Part shown: in pieces, positions 1-5,299 of the stretch
Layout: each line of letters starts with the position of its first letter
Numbering within the stretch: the first letter of the stretch is position 1
NCBI GenBank assembly: GCA_964598355.1
Contig: CAZRBN010000035.1
Location: 1-14,248, forward strand
DNA from: DASQJJ01 sp964598355
Lineage (GTDB): Bacteria; Patescibacteriota; Microgenomatia; Levybacterales; UBA12049
DNA length: 14,248 nucleotides
Direction of reading: 5' to 3'
Made by a program: the position numbers and the translations under genes
The notes under the pieces: generated by a model
Database searches by the model: none
The model's input: only the letters and a program-made list of their open reading frames with translations
What the model was told of the DNA's origin: nothing

Positions 1-2
1 AT

Positions 3-830
3 AATAAACCCAATAACGCACCATATACGGTAACAGTCACTATTACCGATAACCAAGGAGCAGGAAGCACTATGACAACATCAGTTGTTGTCAATAACGT
101 TCCCCCAACTGTTTCTGCCATTACTGTTTCGACAAACCCAGTTGTTGTAGGAAACCCCGTCTTTGTTAACTCCGTTTCTTTCACTGACCCTGGAATACTG
201 GACACCCATACGGCGATCTGGAATTGGGGAGATGGAACAACAAATGAAGGAACTGTTATTGAAACAAACGGATCAGGATATGTATCCGCAACAGACCACA
301 CGTATGCAACAGTTGGCATGTACCAGGTAACGCTTACTGTCACTGACAATGACGGGGCTTCAGGGATAGCAACCTACCAATATGTGGCAGTGTATCAACC
401 ATCCCACTCAGGACTCTTCTCAGGGCACAGTACCTATACCTCGCCTTCCGGAGCATATCTGCAAAATCCAACGCTCACCGGTAAAGTACAGTTTGCAATC
501 AGTGTTAAATATGCCAATGGTAGTAACGTACCAGCAGGAAGCGTCCAGATGAAATTCCCCGCTGCAAATCTTTCCTTTTCGGTAACCTCCTTTGACTGGT
601 TGGTGGTAAACGGAACCCAAGCAACGCTTGTTGGAGCAGGAACACTCAATGGTATGAGCGGATACACGTTCCTGGCATCAGGCATTGACGGAACACAGAC
701 AGGAACAGGCTATATACGTTTACAAATAAAAGACCCCCAGGGAAATGTCATCTATGATACACAGCCGGGAGCAGCAGGTAATGCCGTACCCATTACTCCA
801 GTCACAGGAATGGTTGTTGTACATAAGTAG
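3..830 (+). CDS. PKD-repeat surface protein, C-terminal part (5' truncated)
   Basis: The reading frame is open from the window edge, so the ATG at 72 is internal and the true start lies upstream. The first residues (YTVTVTITDNQGAG) are the last strands of one PKD repeat. A second, complete PKD repeat follows, with the signatures WNWGDGTTNEG and DHTYATVGMYQVTLTVTD. The last ~135 residues form a beta-rich domain (FDWLVV…GAGTLNGMSGYTFLASGIDG…GYIRLQIKDPQGNVIYD). From memory it resembles the post-COAP type domain found at the end of large PKD proteins. The family is extracellular and linked to adhesion or carbohydrate/protein binding. There is no C-terminal anchor or sorting motif; the protein ends GMVVVHK. 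The next gene starts 12 bases downstream on the same strand, so the two are probably co-transcribed. The fold is confident; the ligand is unknown. Confidence 0.85.
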   Translation, partial: NKPNNAPYTVTVTITDNQGAGSTMTTSVVVNNVPPTVSAITVSTNPVVVGNPVFVNSVSFTDPGILDTHTAIWNWGDGTTNEGTVIETNGSGYVSATDHTYATVGMYQVTLTVTDNDGASGIATYQYVAVYQPSHSGLFSGHSTYTSPSGAYLQNPTLTGKVQFAISVKYANGSNVPAGSVQMKFPAANLSFSVTSFDWLVVNGTQATLVGAGTLNGMSGYTFLASGIDGTQTGTGYIRLQIKDPQGNVIYDTQPGAAGNAVPITPVTGMVVVHK

Positions 831-842
831 AAAGGGATAATT

Positions 843-1700
843 ATGGAAAAGAAACAAACTATTTTTAACCAGATTTTGGCACAAGTACACGTGCTAATAG
901 GCAAGTTTCCTAAACAACATGTCAGAAAGTATGTGAGAAACTATTTCCATGCAGTGAAGCCTCCCTATACAAAACATGATATCCCGCACCTTGTGGGAAC
1001 ACTCGTTGTTTTCTTAATCATATTTTCCGTAATGAATACCATTACCCGTAAACATACCTTTGCATCAAACCCACCTGTACTTCCAACCAAGCCACAGATT
1101 CTTGTCGGCACAGAGCATCCCTTACACATTCCTTTTACCCATGCTGAACAGGGCTCAGTCCATATCTATTGGCTCTCATCAACTGATCCGATTGGTGTTT
1201 CAGGCTACAGGGTCTATCGAAATAGGGTAAAGATTGGAGAGACAACCGGTACTTCCTTTGATGATAATAGAGTATCAGGGAAACTTGTCTACACTATTGA
1301 AGCATATGACCCAGCAGGAAATGCTTCAAAATCAACCCTCAATCTTTTCCTTCCTGACAAATGGACAGAAAACGTCTCCTCATCCGATTCTGTCATTTCA
1401 GGCTTTGTCCTGAACAAAACAGACAACAGCCCAATTAGTAATACAACAATTACTATAGAGGGTGGAAAAACAATACATGTCGCACAAAATGGCTACTATT
1501 ATTATGTCTATCCCAGAGGTACAGACGGGCAGATACAGCTAACGATTACTGCAAAGGGATATACCAGAGATATTGAGCAGATAACGCTTACAAAAGGGCA
1601 AAGTGTCAGTCAAACGCTGTACCTAAATCCCCAGCTGTCAAACGGAAATGGTAATTCTATACAAGAAACGATAGGAAGATTTCTTCATAAATCTCTTTGA
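843..1700 (+). CDS. Single-pass membrane protein with FN3-like and carboxypeptidase-regulatory-like domains
   Basis: The protein has 285 residues. Residues 1-48 are basic and probably cytoplasmic, and 49-66 (VGTLVVFLIIFSVMNTI) form one membrane helix. Residues ~104-170 look like a fibronectin type III domain (SVHIYWLSSTDPIGVSGYRVY…YTIEAYDPAGN). Residues ~183-263 look like a carboxypeptidase regulatory-like beta sandwich (ISGFVLNKTDNSPISNTTIT…TAKGYTRDIEQITL). The outside part therefore consists of binding domains with no visible catalytic site. The start is supported by a purine-rich ribosome binding site (AGAAAGGGA) about 6 bases before ATG. It sits 12 bases after the PKD gene, which suggests one transcript and a shared role at the cell surface. 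The stop is TGA, which argues against a lineage that reads TGA as glycine. Domain calls are by eye. Confidence 0.85.
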   Translation: MEKKQTIFNQILAQVHVLIGKFPKQHVRKYVRNYFHAVKPPYTKHDIPHLVGTLVVFLIIFSVMNTITRKHTFASNPPVLPTKPQILVGTEHPLHIPFTHAEQGSVHIYWLSSTDPIGVSGYRVYRNRVKIGETTGTSFDDNRVSGKLVYTIEAYDPAGNASKSTLNLFLPDKWTENVSSSDSVISGFVLNKTDNSPISNTTITIEGGKTIHVAQNGYYYYVYPRGTDGQIQLTITAKGYTRDIEQITLTKGQSVSQTLYLNPQLSNGNGNSIQETIGRFLHKSL

Positions 1701-1875
1701 ACTCTTTAGAGTTAAAAAAGATTGAACGACTTGGTGAAGGTGCTGCAATCAACTATAGAAAACTCGGTTAAAAAACTTCCTGAAGCAAAACGATATAAAC
1801 AGTAAACTCTTCATTTCCTAATTTTTTTACTACACGAATAAGGACCTAGCTTTTGTAAAATGATGAGCTATCTTG
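1701..1875. other. Intergenic stretch, no supported gene
   Basis: It begins with a short inverted repeat, AACTCT-TT-AGAGTT (1700-1713), overlapping the TGA of the preceding gene. A-residues, not T, follow it, so it is not a plus-strand intrinsic terminator. The 27 codons ending at TAA 1803-1805 (…LQSTIENSVKKLPEAKRYKQ) look protein-like. They lack an ATG and a ribosome binding site, and two stops separate them from the upstream gene in the same frame. They may be a decayed gene end. Nothing else is supported before the promoter at 1876. Confidence 0.5.
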
Positions 1876-1904
1876 TTGACAAGCATTTGCACTAGTGATA
1901 TAAG
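1876..1904 (+). promoter_or_regulatory. Sigma70-type promoter P1 (strong)
   Basis: TTGACA (1876-1881), a 17-base spacer, then TATAAG (1899-1904), with TGA before the -10 box as an extended -10. The expected start of transcription is near 1911. It would drive the folded leader and the 53-residue membrane protein at 2079. Confidence 0.75.
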
Positions 1905-1910
1905 TCAAGC

Positions 1911-2062
1911 TAATATGCGTTTTGGTCATCCAACAACATTGATATTTCTTGTTGACCCACAGAAAATTCTGCTGGTTTCTTGATGTCTTGAATAAGGCAG
2001 AATTTTTTTCAAGCAAACCAGCATACTCACCAGCCACAAGGCTGGTTTTTTGTAGATAAACA
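1911..2062 (+). promoter_or_regulatory. Structured leader RNA, candidate attenuator or riboswitch-like element
   Basis: Three stem-loops follow each other between promoter P1 and the ribosome binding site. Hairpin A pairs CAACAA (1931-1936) with TTGTTG (1949-1954), extended by GGT/ACC. Hairpin B pairs AAAATTCTGC (1963-1972) perfectly with GCAGAATTTT (1997-2006) and runs into a T tract. Hairpin C pairs ACCAGCC (2029-2035) with GGCTGGT (2040-2046) and then T6. AAACCAGC (2015-2022) is an exact complement of GCTGGTTT at both 1971-1978 and 2041-2048, so it could compete with hairpin B or hairpin C. That is the usual logic of a terminator/antiterminator switch. I do not recognise a known riboswitch class, and no ligand can be named. 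Confidence 0.5.
2029..2051 (+). terminator. Intrinsic-terminator-like hairpin in the P1 leader
   Basis: ACCAGCC, loop ACAA, GGCTGGT, followed by a T run to 2051. It lies after promoter P1 and only 11 bases before the ribosome binding site of the next gene. It would therefore stop P1 transcripts unless an alternative fold or a factor prevents it, which fits attenuation better than simple gene-end termination. Confidence 0.6.
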
Positions 2063-2078
2063 AAGGAGGTGAAACATA

Positions 2079-2240
2079 ATGAATACAAAAAAAAGATTTT
2101 ATTTTGTACTTTGTTTTGTGCTTTTGCTCGTAATATGCACGCTTTTTATAGCGATTTCTCAATCAGCGAAATTTTCTCATCCCCAGGTGCTTGGGAAATT
2201 TATAGTTCCTGAGAATATTTTACATGGCAAAAGCCAGTAA
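2079..2240 (+). CDS. Small single-pass membrane protein (53 residues)
   Basis: Not recognised as a known family. ATG follows an excellent ribosome binding site (AAAGGAGGTG, 2063-2072) at good spacing, and the frame ends at TAA 2238-2240. The protein starts MNTKKRFYFV with a short basic end, then one hydrophobic helix (residues ~8-27), then a polar tail of about 25 residues (HPQVLGKFIVPEN…). No lipobox is seen: the cysteines at 12 and 20 lie inside the helix. It could be a small membrane protein or an uncleaved signal-anchor peptide. Its own promoter, structured leader and downstream terminator make it a stand-alone transcription unit just before the type IV secretion cluster. A role in assembling or regulating that system is only suggested by position. 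Existence is fairly sure; function is unknown. Confidence 0.7.
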   Translation: MNTKKRFYFVLCFVLLLVICTLFIAISQSAKFSHPQVLGKFIVPENILHGKSQ

Positions 2241-2261
2241 TTAAAATTTGAAGGTTGTTAT

Positions 2262-2290
2262 CCACTTGTGAAAAAAAGTGGTCTTTTCTA
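2262..2290 (+). terminator. Probable intrinsic terminator after the small membrane protein
   Basis: CCACTT (2262-2267), an A-rich loop, AAGTGG (2276-2281), then the T-rich stretch TCTTTTCT. The stem is short and the T run is interrupted, so it is a weak terminator. Its position 22 bases after the stop codon fits. Confidence 0.45.
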
Positions 2291-2342
2291 CTTTTAGATT
2301 ATTTTTTACTATCTCCTGCACTTTTGATTTTTTGCGTGCGAA

Positions 2343-2366
2343 GTCCTGTATCGCATGGTACAGGAC
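2343..2366. repeat. Perfect 8-bp palindromic hairpin
   Basis: GTCCTGTA (2343-2350), an 8-base loop, TACAGGAC (2359-2366). No T run follows, so it is not an intrinsic terminator. A second pairing, CGTGCGA (2335-2341) with TCGCATG (2351-2357, one G-U), overlaps it and would exclude it. It lies about 42 bases upstream of the -35 box of the pilin promoter. It may be an operator for a dimeric regulator or part of an unrecognised RNA. Confidence 0.5.
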
Positions 2367-2407
2367 GGAATGTCTCCTTTTAGGTAGTTGCGTATACGAT
2401 TTATATC

Positions 2408-2436
2408 TTGACAGCCCCTATTTTCACTGCTATAAC
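2408..2436 (+). promoter_or_regulatory. Sigma70-type promoter P2 for the pilin operon (strong)
   Basis: TTGACA (2408-2413), a 17-base spacer, TATAAC (2431-2436), with TGC as an extended -10. Layout matches promoter P1. Transcription should start near 2443, giving a leader of about 55 bases before the GTG start of the pilin gene. Confidence 0.75.
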
Positions 2437-2448
2437 CACATATAGTAA

Positions 2449-2474
2449 AAGCTGCCTACTTTGGCAGTTTTTTT
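2449..2474 (+). terminator. Terminator-like hairpin in the pilin leader
   Basis: CTGCC (2452-2456), loop TACTTT, GGCAG (2463-2467), then T7. A-residues before the stem can pair with the T tract. It begins within about ten bases of the expected transcription start and ends ten bases before the ribosome binding site. It would end P2 transcripts early, or serve as a 5' protective stem-loop, rather than end an upstream gene. Confidence 0.6.
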
Positions 2475-2497
2475 GTTAAAAGAAAGGAGGTAGTATC

Positions 2498-2845
2498 GTG
2501 AAGAAATATATTTTTATTCTTTCAATTGCTTTTATAGCACTCTCTATAGTGAACCCGGCCTTTGCTCAAACAGCAACCACAACGAGTGGCAGTGTTACTC
2601 AAATAGTTTCATTTATCCAGAGTGTTGTTCAAGTCCTTATCACGCTTGCTGGAACAATTGCTGTTGGTTTTTTTGCCTGGGGAGGCATCGGATACATTAC
2701 GTCCAGTGGCAATCCAGATAATCTTGAAAAATCAAAAAAAACAATTTTATATGCAGCAATTGGACTTGCAGTTGTTCTTGGAGCATTTGTTTTAAGTGGG
2801 ATAATCAGTCAGCTTGCAACGGCAGCATTTGGAACGGCACACTAG
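2498..2845 (+). CDS. VirB2-like type IV secretion pilin
   Basis: 115 residues. A signal peptide occupies residues 1-23 (MKKYIFILSI…NPAFA, predicted cleavage before Q24). Two hydrophobic segments follow, at about 40-62 and 84-108. They flank the loop GGIGYITSSGNPDNLE, typical of the T4SS pilin family common in Candidate Phyla Radiation genomes. VirB2 proteins are processed, stored in the inner membrane and assembled into the pilus or channel. The start is GTG at 2498, chosen because a full AAGGAGG (2484-2490) lies seven bases before it and the signal peptide begins there. It is the first gene of the secretion cluster, behind promoter P2 and its hairpin. The next gene carries a second copy of the same domain. 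Confidence 0.85.
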   Translation: MKKYIFILSIAFIALSIVNPAFAQTATTTSGSVTQIVSFIQSVVQVLITLAGTIAVGFFAWGGIGYITSSGNPDNLEKSKKTILYAAIGLAVVLGAFVLSGIISQLATAAFGTAH

Positions 2846-2861
2846 TCTTCTTACGTAAAAC

Positions 2862-4151
2862 ATGAAAAGGATATTGAGCCTGCTCATACCAGGTCTATGT
2901 TTCATAGGCTTTTGTCAGCCAGCTTTTGCTGCAACAAGTGCCATTTCTGACTATACAAACTCAACCGTCATATTTCTTACCCTTATTGCTGGTGCTGCAG
3001 CAGTGTTTTTCCTGATAAAAGGGGGATACCTCTACATGACTTCAAGTGGAAAGCCGGAGGTATTAGAACAAGCGAAACGAACAATAAAAAATGCCCTTGT
3101 CGGTCTTATCCTTGTCATTGCGGCAAGTTTTGTTATTTCTTCATTAAGCAGTATCCTAACCTCATCTTCGCAGGTATCTACAACAAACCCCATACAATTG
3201 TCTGATATTCCAACAGTTAAGCCCTCAGATGGGTTGTCGCAAGTATTACTTGATGCAGTCTCAGCATTGATGCAAAACTTTGTGCAAAGTGCCACACAAC
3301 CAATAGTGAATGGGGTCTTTACATTCCTTACTTCAACTCCAGACCTTTTGACAAATCAGGTTGTACGTACCTTTTGGCTTACCATGCTTGGTATAACCGA
3401 TAGTCTCTTTGTTGTCGTTGTTGCGCTTTTGGGCTTGCATGTGATGAGTGCAGAGACGTTTGGGTTTGAACAAGTAGAGCTTTCTCAATTACTTCCTCGG
3501 ATTGGTCTTGCATTCCTTGGAGCAAACGTCTCTCTCTTTCTTTGTGATTATGCAATCATTACCTGTAATGCTCTTACGAAGGCAGTGATTAATGCAACTG
3601 GAGGCATTAATCAGGCATGGATTACCAATGCTGTTACCTTTCAAAATCTGGCTGACACAAAAACAACGTCACTGATTATTCTTGTTTTTTTAGTTATCTT
3701 TCTCATTTTGGTCATGATTCTCCTGTTTATGTACATAGCCCGGCTTATTTTTATTTCTCTTGGAGCTGTGTTATCTCCCTTTATTTTTCTTCTTTGGATG
3801 CTGCCAAAATTTTCTGATTTTGCTGAAATTGCAGTAAAATCATATCTTGTCAGTGTCTTTACTATTTTTGTTCATCTTATTGTCATACAACTGGCGAGTG
3901 CATTTTTAACCATACCTCAACATACAAATAACTCTCTTTTATCTATCGCAACGGCAATTGGTCTGTTTCTCGTGCTTTTAAAAATTCCCCACATGTTGAT
4001 GCAGCTGGTCTTTTATACATCAGGCATGCGCTCGTTAGGGAAAATTGGGGGAGGTATCATGAATATTCTTTCTGCAAGTAATTCTCCATCGCAGACTCGC
4101 GTCGATACAAGAAAAGAACTGAGGCAGTTTAAAAAACAACTAACAGCATGA
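2862..4151 (+). CDS. Pilin–VirB6/TrbL fusion, inner-membrane channel protein of the T4SS
   Basis: 429 residues. A signal peptide (1-23, ending QPAFA) is followed by a VirB2-like domain (24-100) with the loop GGYLYMTSSGKPEVLE. This loop region matches the upstream pilin at 16 of 29 positions. A linker (101-165) leads to a polytopic part with about six hydrophobic segments at roughly 172-194, 211-233, 268-294, 297-314, 326-349 and 357-380, as in VirB6/TrbL. It ends in a basic tail (RKELRQFKKQ). VirB6 forms the inner-membrane part of the translocation channel. The fusion could tether a pilin-like subunit to the channel base. No ribosome binding site precedes ATG 2862, 16 bases after the pilin stop, so translation may be coupled or weak. 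Its TGA stop overlaps the next start (ATGA). Confidence 0.8.
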   Translation: MKRILSLLIPGLCFIGFCQPAFAATSAISDYTNSTVIFLTLIAGAAAVFFLIKGGYLYMTSSGKPEVLEQAKRTIKNALVGLILVIAASFVISSLSSILTSSSQVSTTNPIQLSDIPTVKPSDGLSQVLLDAVSALMQNFVQSATQPIVNGVFTFLTSTPDLLTNQVVRTFWLTMLGITDSLFVVVVALLGLHVMSAETFGFEQVELSQLLPRIGLAFLGANVSLFLCDYAIITCNALTKAVINATGGINQAWITNAVTFQNLADTKTTSLIILVFLVIFLILVMILLFMYIARLIFISLGAVLSPFIFLLWMLPKFSDFAEIAVKSYLVSVFTIFVHLIVIQLASAFLTIPQHTNNSLLSIATAIGLFLVLLKIPHMLMQLVFYTSGMRSLGKIGGGIMNILSASNSPSQTRVDTRKELRQFKKQLTA

Positions 4152-4675
4152 GAACAACAGTCATACCGGCGCAAATAACAACCGTTGAAGATAAGATTGC
4201 GGGGAGTTTATCTCTTACTCAGATTATGATTCTTATGATCCCTGTCTTTTTTGCAACACTTATATTTGCGATTATCCCTCCAACCATGCATATTTCGATG
4301 CTAAAAATCCTTCCTGTTCTTTTTATTCTTGTTATATGTCTTCTCCTTACGTTACGAATAAAAGGAAAAATTGTTGGATCCTGGCTTATTGTTATTCTTT
4401 CTTACAATGCACGACCTAAGTATTATGTTTTTAACAAAAATGATGCATATTTAAGAGATTCCGTTAAAGTATATGAAAAGCCACAACAAGAGATGGTACG
4501 AAAAGAGGTTACAAAAGAACTTATGCTTCCTGCTGAAAAATTTGGACTGAATGAGCTTAAAGAAATGGAAACATTTATGGCAAATCCAAACTATACATTT
4601 TCCCTAAAGCCTGGTAAAAATGGAGCACTGTACGTTGTGATTTCAGAAGTGAAAAATAGGATACCTATTGAGTAG
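4148..4675 (+). CDS. PrgI family membrane protein of the T4SS
   Basis: 175 residues. The N-terminal VIPAQITTVEDKIAGSLS, two membrane helices (about 25-45 and 51-68), LRIKGKIVGSWL and RPKYYVFNKNDAYLRD are the hallmark of the PrgI family. These small inner-membrane proteins are encoded beside VirB4 in Gram-positive and Candidate Phyla Radiation T4SS clusters. They take a place comparable to VirB3. Residues ~110-175 are a soluble tail (MVRKEVTKELMLPAEKFG…) ending in a short beta-rich part (YTFSLKPGKNGALYVVISEV). ATG overlaps the stop of the VirB6 gene by four bases, so translation is coupled. Normally a TraC/VirB4 gene would follow directly; here a 625-base gap with a minus-strand gene comes first. 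The family is certain; its exact mechanical role is not. Confidence 0.9.
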   Translation: MRTTVIPAQITTVEDKIAGSLSLTQIMILMIPVFFATLIFAIIPPTMHISMLKILPVLFILVICLLLTLRIKGKIVGSWLIVILSYNARPKYYVFNKNDAYLRDSVKVYEKPQQEMVRKEVTKELMLPAEKFGLNELKEMETFMANPNYTFSLKPGKNGALYVVISEVKNRIPIE

Positions 4676-4774
4676 CTTTTAAGCATGGTCAGACTCGTAT
4701 ATTCTAGATTTTTATCTCCCAGATGTACTTTTGTCGTTTTTTTACATCTTACCATCGGGAACAATGCCGGAGCT

Positions 4775-5047
4775 TTAGAGAGAGTTTTTTTTGGTATAGT
4801 TTTGCAAAAGTATACTAAAAAGAAGTGCTTCTTCTGCGATGTCACCAGGTAAATGATCTTGGAGACTCTCTATACTTTCTAATATATTTCTTATATAAGG
4901 CTTAACTGACGTCATATCTACTTCATTTTTTCGCTTCAGTGCTTCTTCATAAAACTTTTTTGCCATGGTAAAGGAATTCCTATGGTATCCAATTGCGACC
5001 CTTTTTAAATCCATGACGAGTGATTCTAATGCAATTTTGTTATTCAT
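4775..5047 (-). CDS. Small helical protein of unknown function, on the opposite strand inside the T4SS cluster
   Basis: 90 residues, not recognised. It reads MNNKIALESLVMDLKRVAIG…, mostly charged amphipathic helix, with no signal peptide or membrane segment, so it should be cytoplasmic. Two helical stretches (about 1-40 and 46-85) are separated by DMTSVKPY. The composition is that of a real soluble protein, and no plus-strand gene overlaps it. It could act as a small regulator, a chaperone or one half of a small two-gene module. No zinc, DNA-binding or nuclease motif can be identified by eye. ATG lies only about 14 bases below a possible minus-strand -10 box and has no ribosome binding site, so the message could be nearly leaderless. 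No convincing terminator is visible after its stop. Confidence 0.6.
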   Translation of the reverse strand: MNNKIALESLVMDLKRVAIGYHRNSFTMAKKFYEEALKRKNEVDMTSVKPYIRNILESIESLQDHLPGDIAEEALLFSILLQNYTKKNSL

Positions 5048-5060
5048 ATAATTTGATTAA

Positions 5061-5089
5061 AAAATATTTGTGTTAATCTTTGTTTTCAA
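5061..5089 (-). promoter_or_regulatory. Possible promoter for the minus-strand 90-residue gene
   Basis: Read on the minus strand: TTGAAA (5089-5084), a 17-base spacer, TATTTT (5066-5061). The start codon is at 5047, so the transcript would have a leader of under ten bases. The -10 box is only moderate. Confidence 0.4.
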
Positions 5090-5196
5090 ATCAATGCCTC
5101 CACTTCCTCTGAAGTAAAGGGTTCATTTTTGTAATTATCATAAACTGATTGTACCAGAAGATTGAGGGAGAGAATACGGGGGGCCCTGCGTACCAT
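5086..5196 (-). pseudogene. Minus-strand coding fragment or tiny gene upstream of the 90-residue gene
   Basis: Reading the minus strand down to TGA at 5086-5088, the frame is strikingly protein-like: MVRRAPRILSLNLLVQS, then VYDNYKNEPFTSEEVEALI. The only ATG (5196) would give 36 residues without a good ribosome binding site. The sequence stays protein-like above that ATG (…NNKDKFILCLEN) until a TAG near 5249. Another frame then continues as FDLDYILDLL up to about 5277, as if one base had been lost or gained near 5240-5245. This looks like the frame-shifted end of an older gene; promoter P3 lies inside it on the other strand. A genuine 36-residue protein is the alternative. No family is recognised. 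Confidence 0.3.
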
Positions 5197-5230
5197 ATTT
5201 TCCAGACAAAGAATAAATTTATCTTTATTG

Positions 5231-5259
5231 TTGCAATACCAATAGATCTAGAATATAAT
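5231..5259 (+). promoter_or_regulatory. Sigma70-type promoter P3 for the TraC/VirB4 part
   Basis: TTGCAA (5231-5236), a 17-base spacer, TATAAT (5254-5259). Transcription would start near 5266, directly before a hairpin and 34 bases before the ATG at 5300. Layout agrees with P1 and P2. Confidence 0.65.
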
Positions 5260-5267
5260 CCAGGTCG

Positions 5268-5293
5268 AACTGCCTTTATAGCAGTTTTTTTTT
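5268..5293 (+). terminator. Terminator-like hairpin between P3 and the TraC-like gene
   Basis: AACTGC (5268-5273), loop CTTTATA, GCAGTT (5281-5286), and a run of nine T (5285-5293). It starts about two bases after the expected transcription start and ends only six bases before the ATG. No ribosome binding site fits in the space left. It closely resembles the hairpin in the pilin leader (CTGCC…GGCAG-T7). Confidence 0.6.
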
Positions 5294-5299
5294 GTACCT

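Noticed and set aside
72..74. ATG 72 as the start of the PKD protein
   Set aside because: The frame is open to the window edge and codes for the end of another PKD repeat before that ATG, with no ribosome binding site.
1700..1713. AACTCT-TT-AGAGTT inverted repeat as a terminator
   Set aside because: A two-base loop and following A-residues instead of T; not an intrinsic terminator on the plus strand.
1722..1805. 27-residue frame ending KKLPEAKRYKQ
   Set aside because: Protein-like, but only a TTG could start it and no ribosome binding site is present; possibly a decayed gene end, not listed as a gene.
1846..2162. Minus-strand open frames of about 80 residues
   Set aside because: They run antisense through the structured leader and the small membrane gene; composition is low-quality and they have no ribosome binding site.
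4721..4749. AGATGTA/TACATCT inverted repeat after PrgI
   Set aside because: Fifteen-base loop with the T tract inside it and none after it; weak and probably chance in AT-rich sequence.
4800..4809. TTTTGCAAAA palindrome
   Set aside because: Lies within the 90-residue gene's coding sequence and is of low complexity; likely chance.
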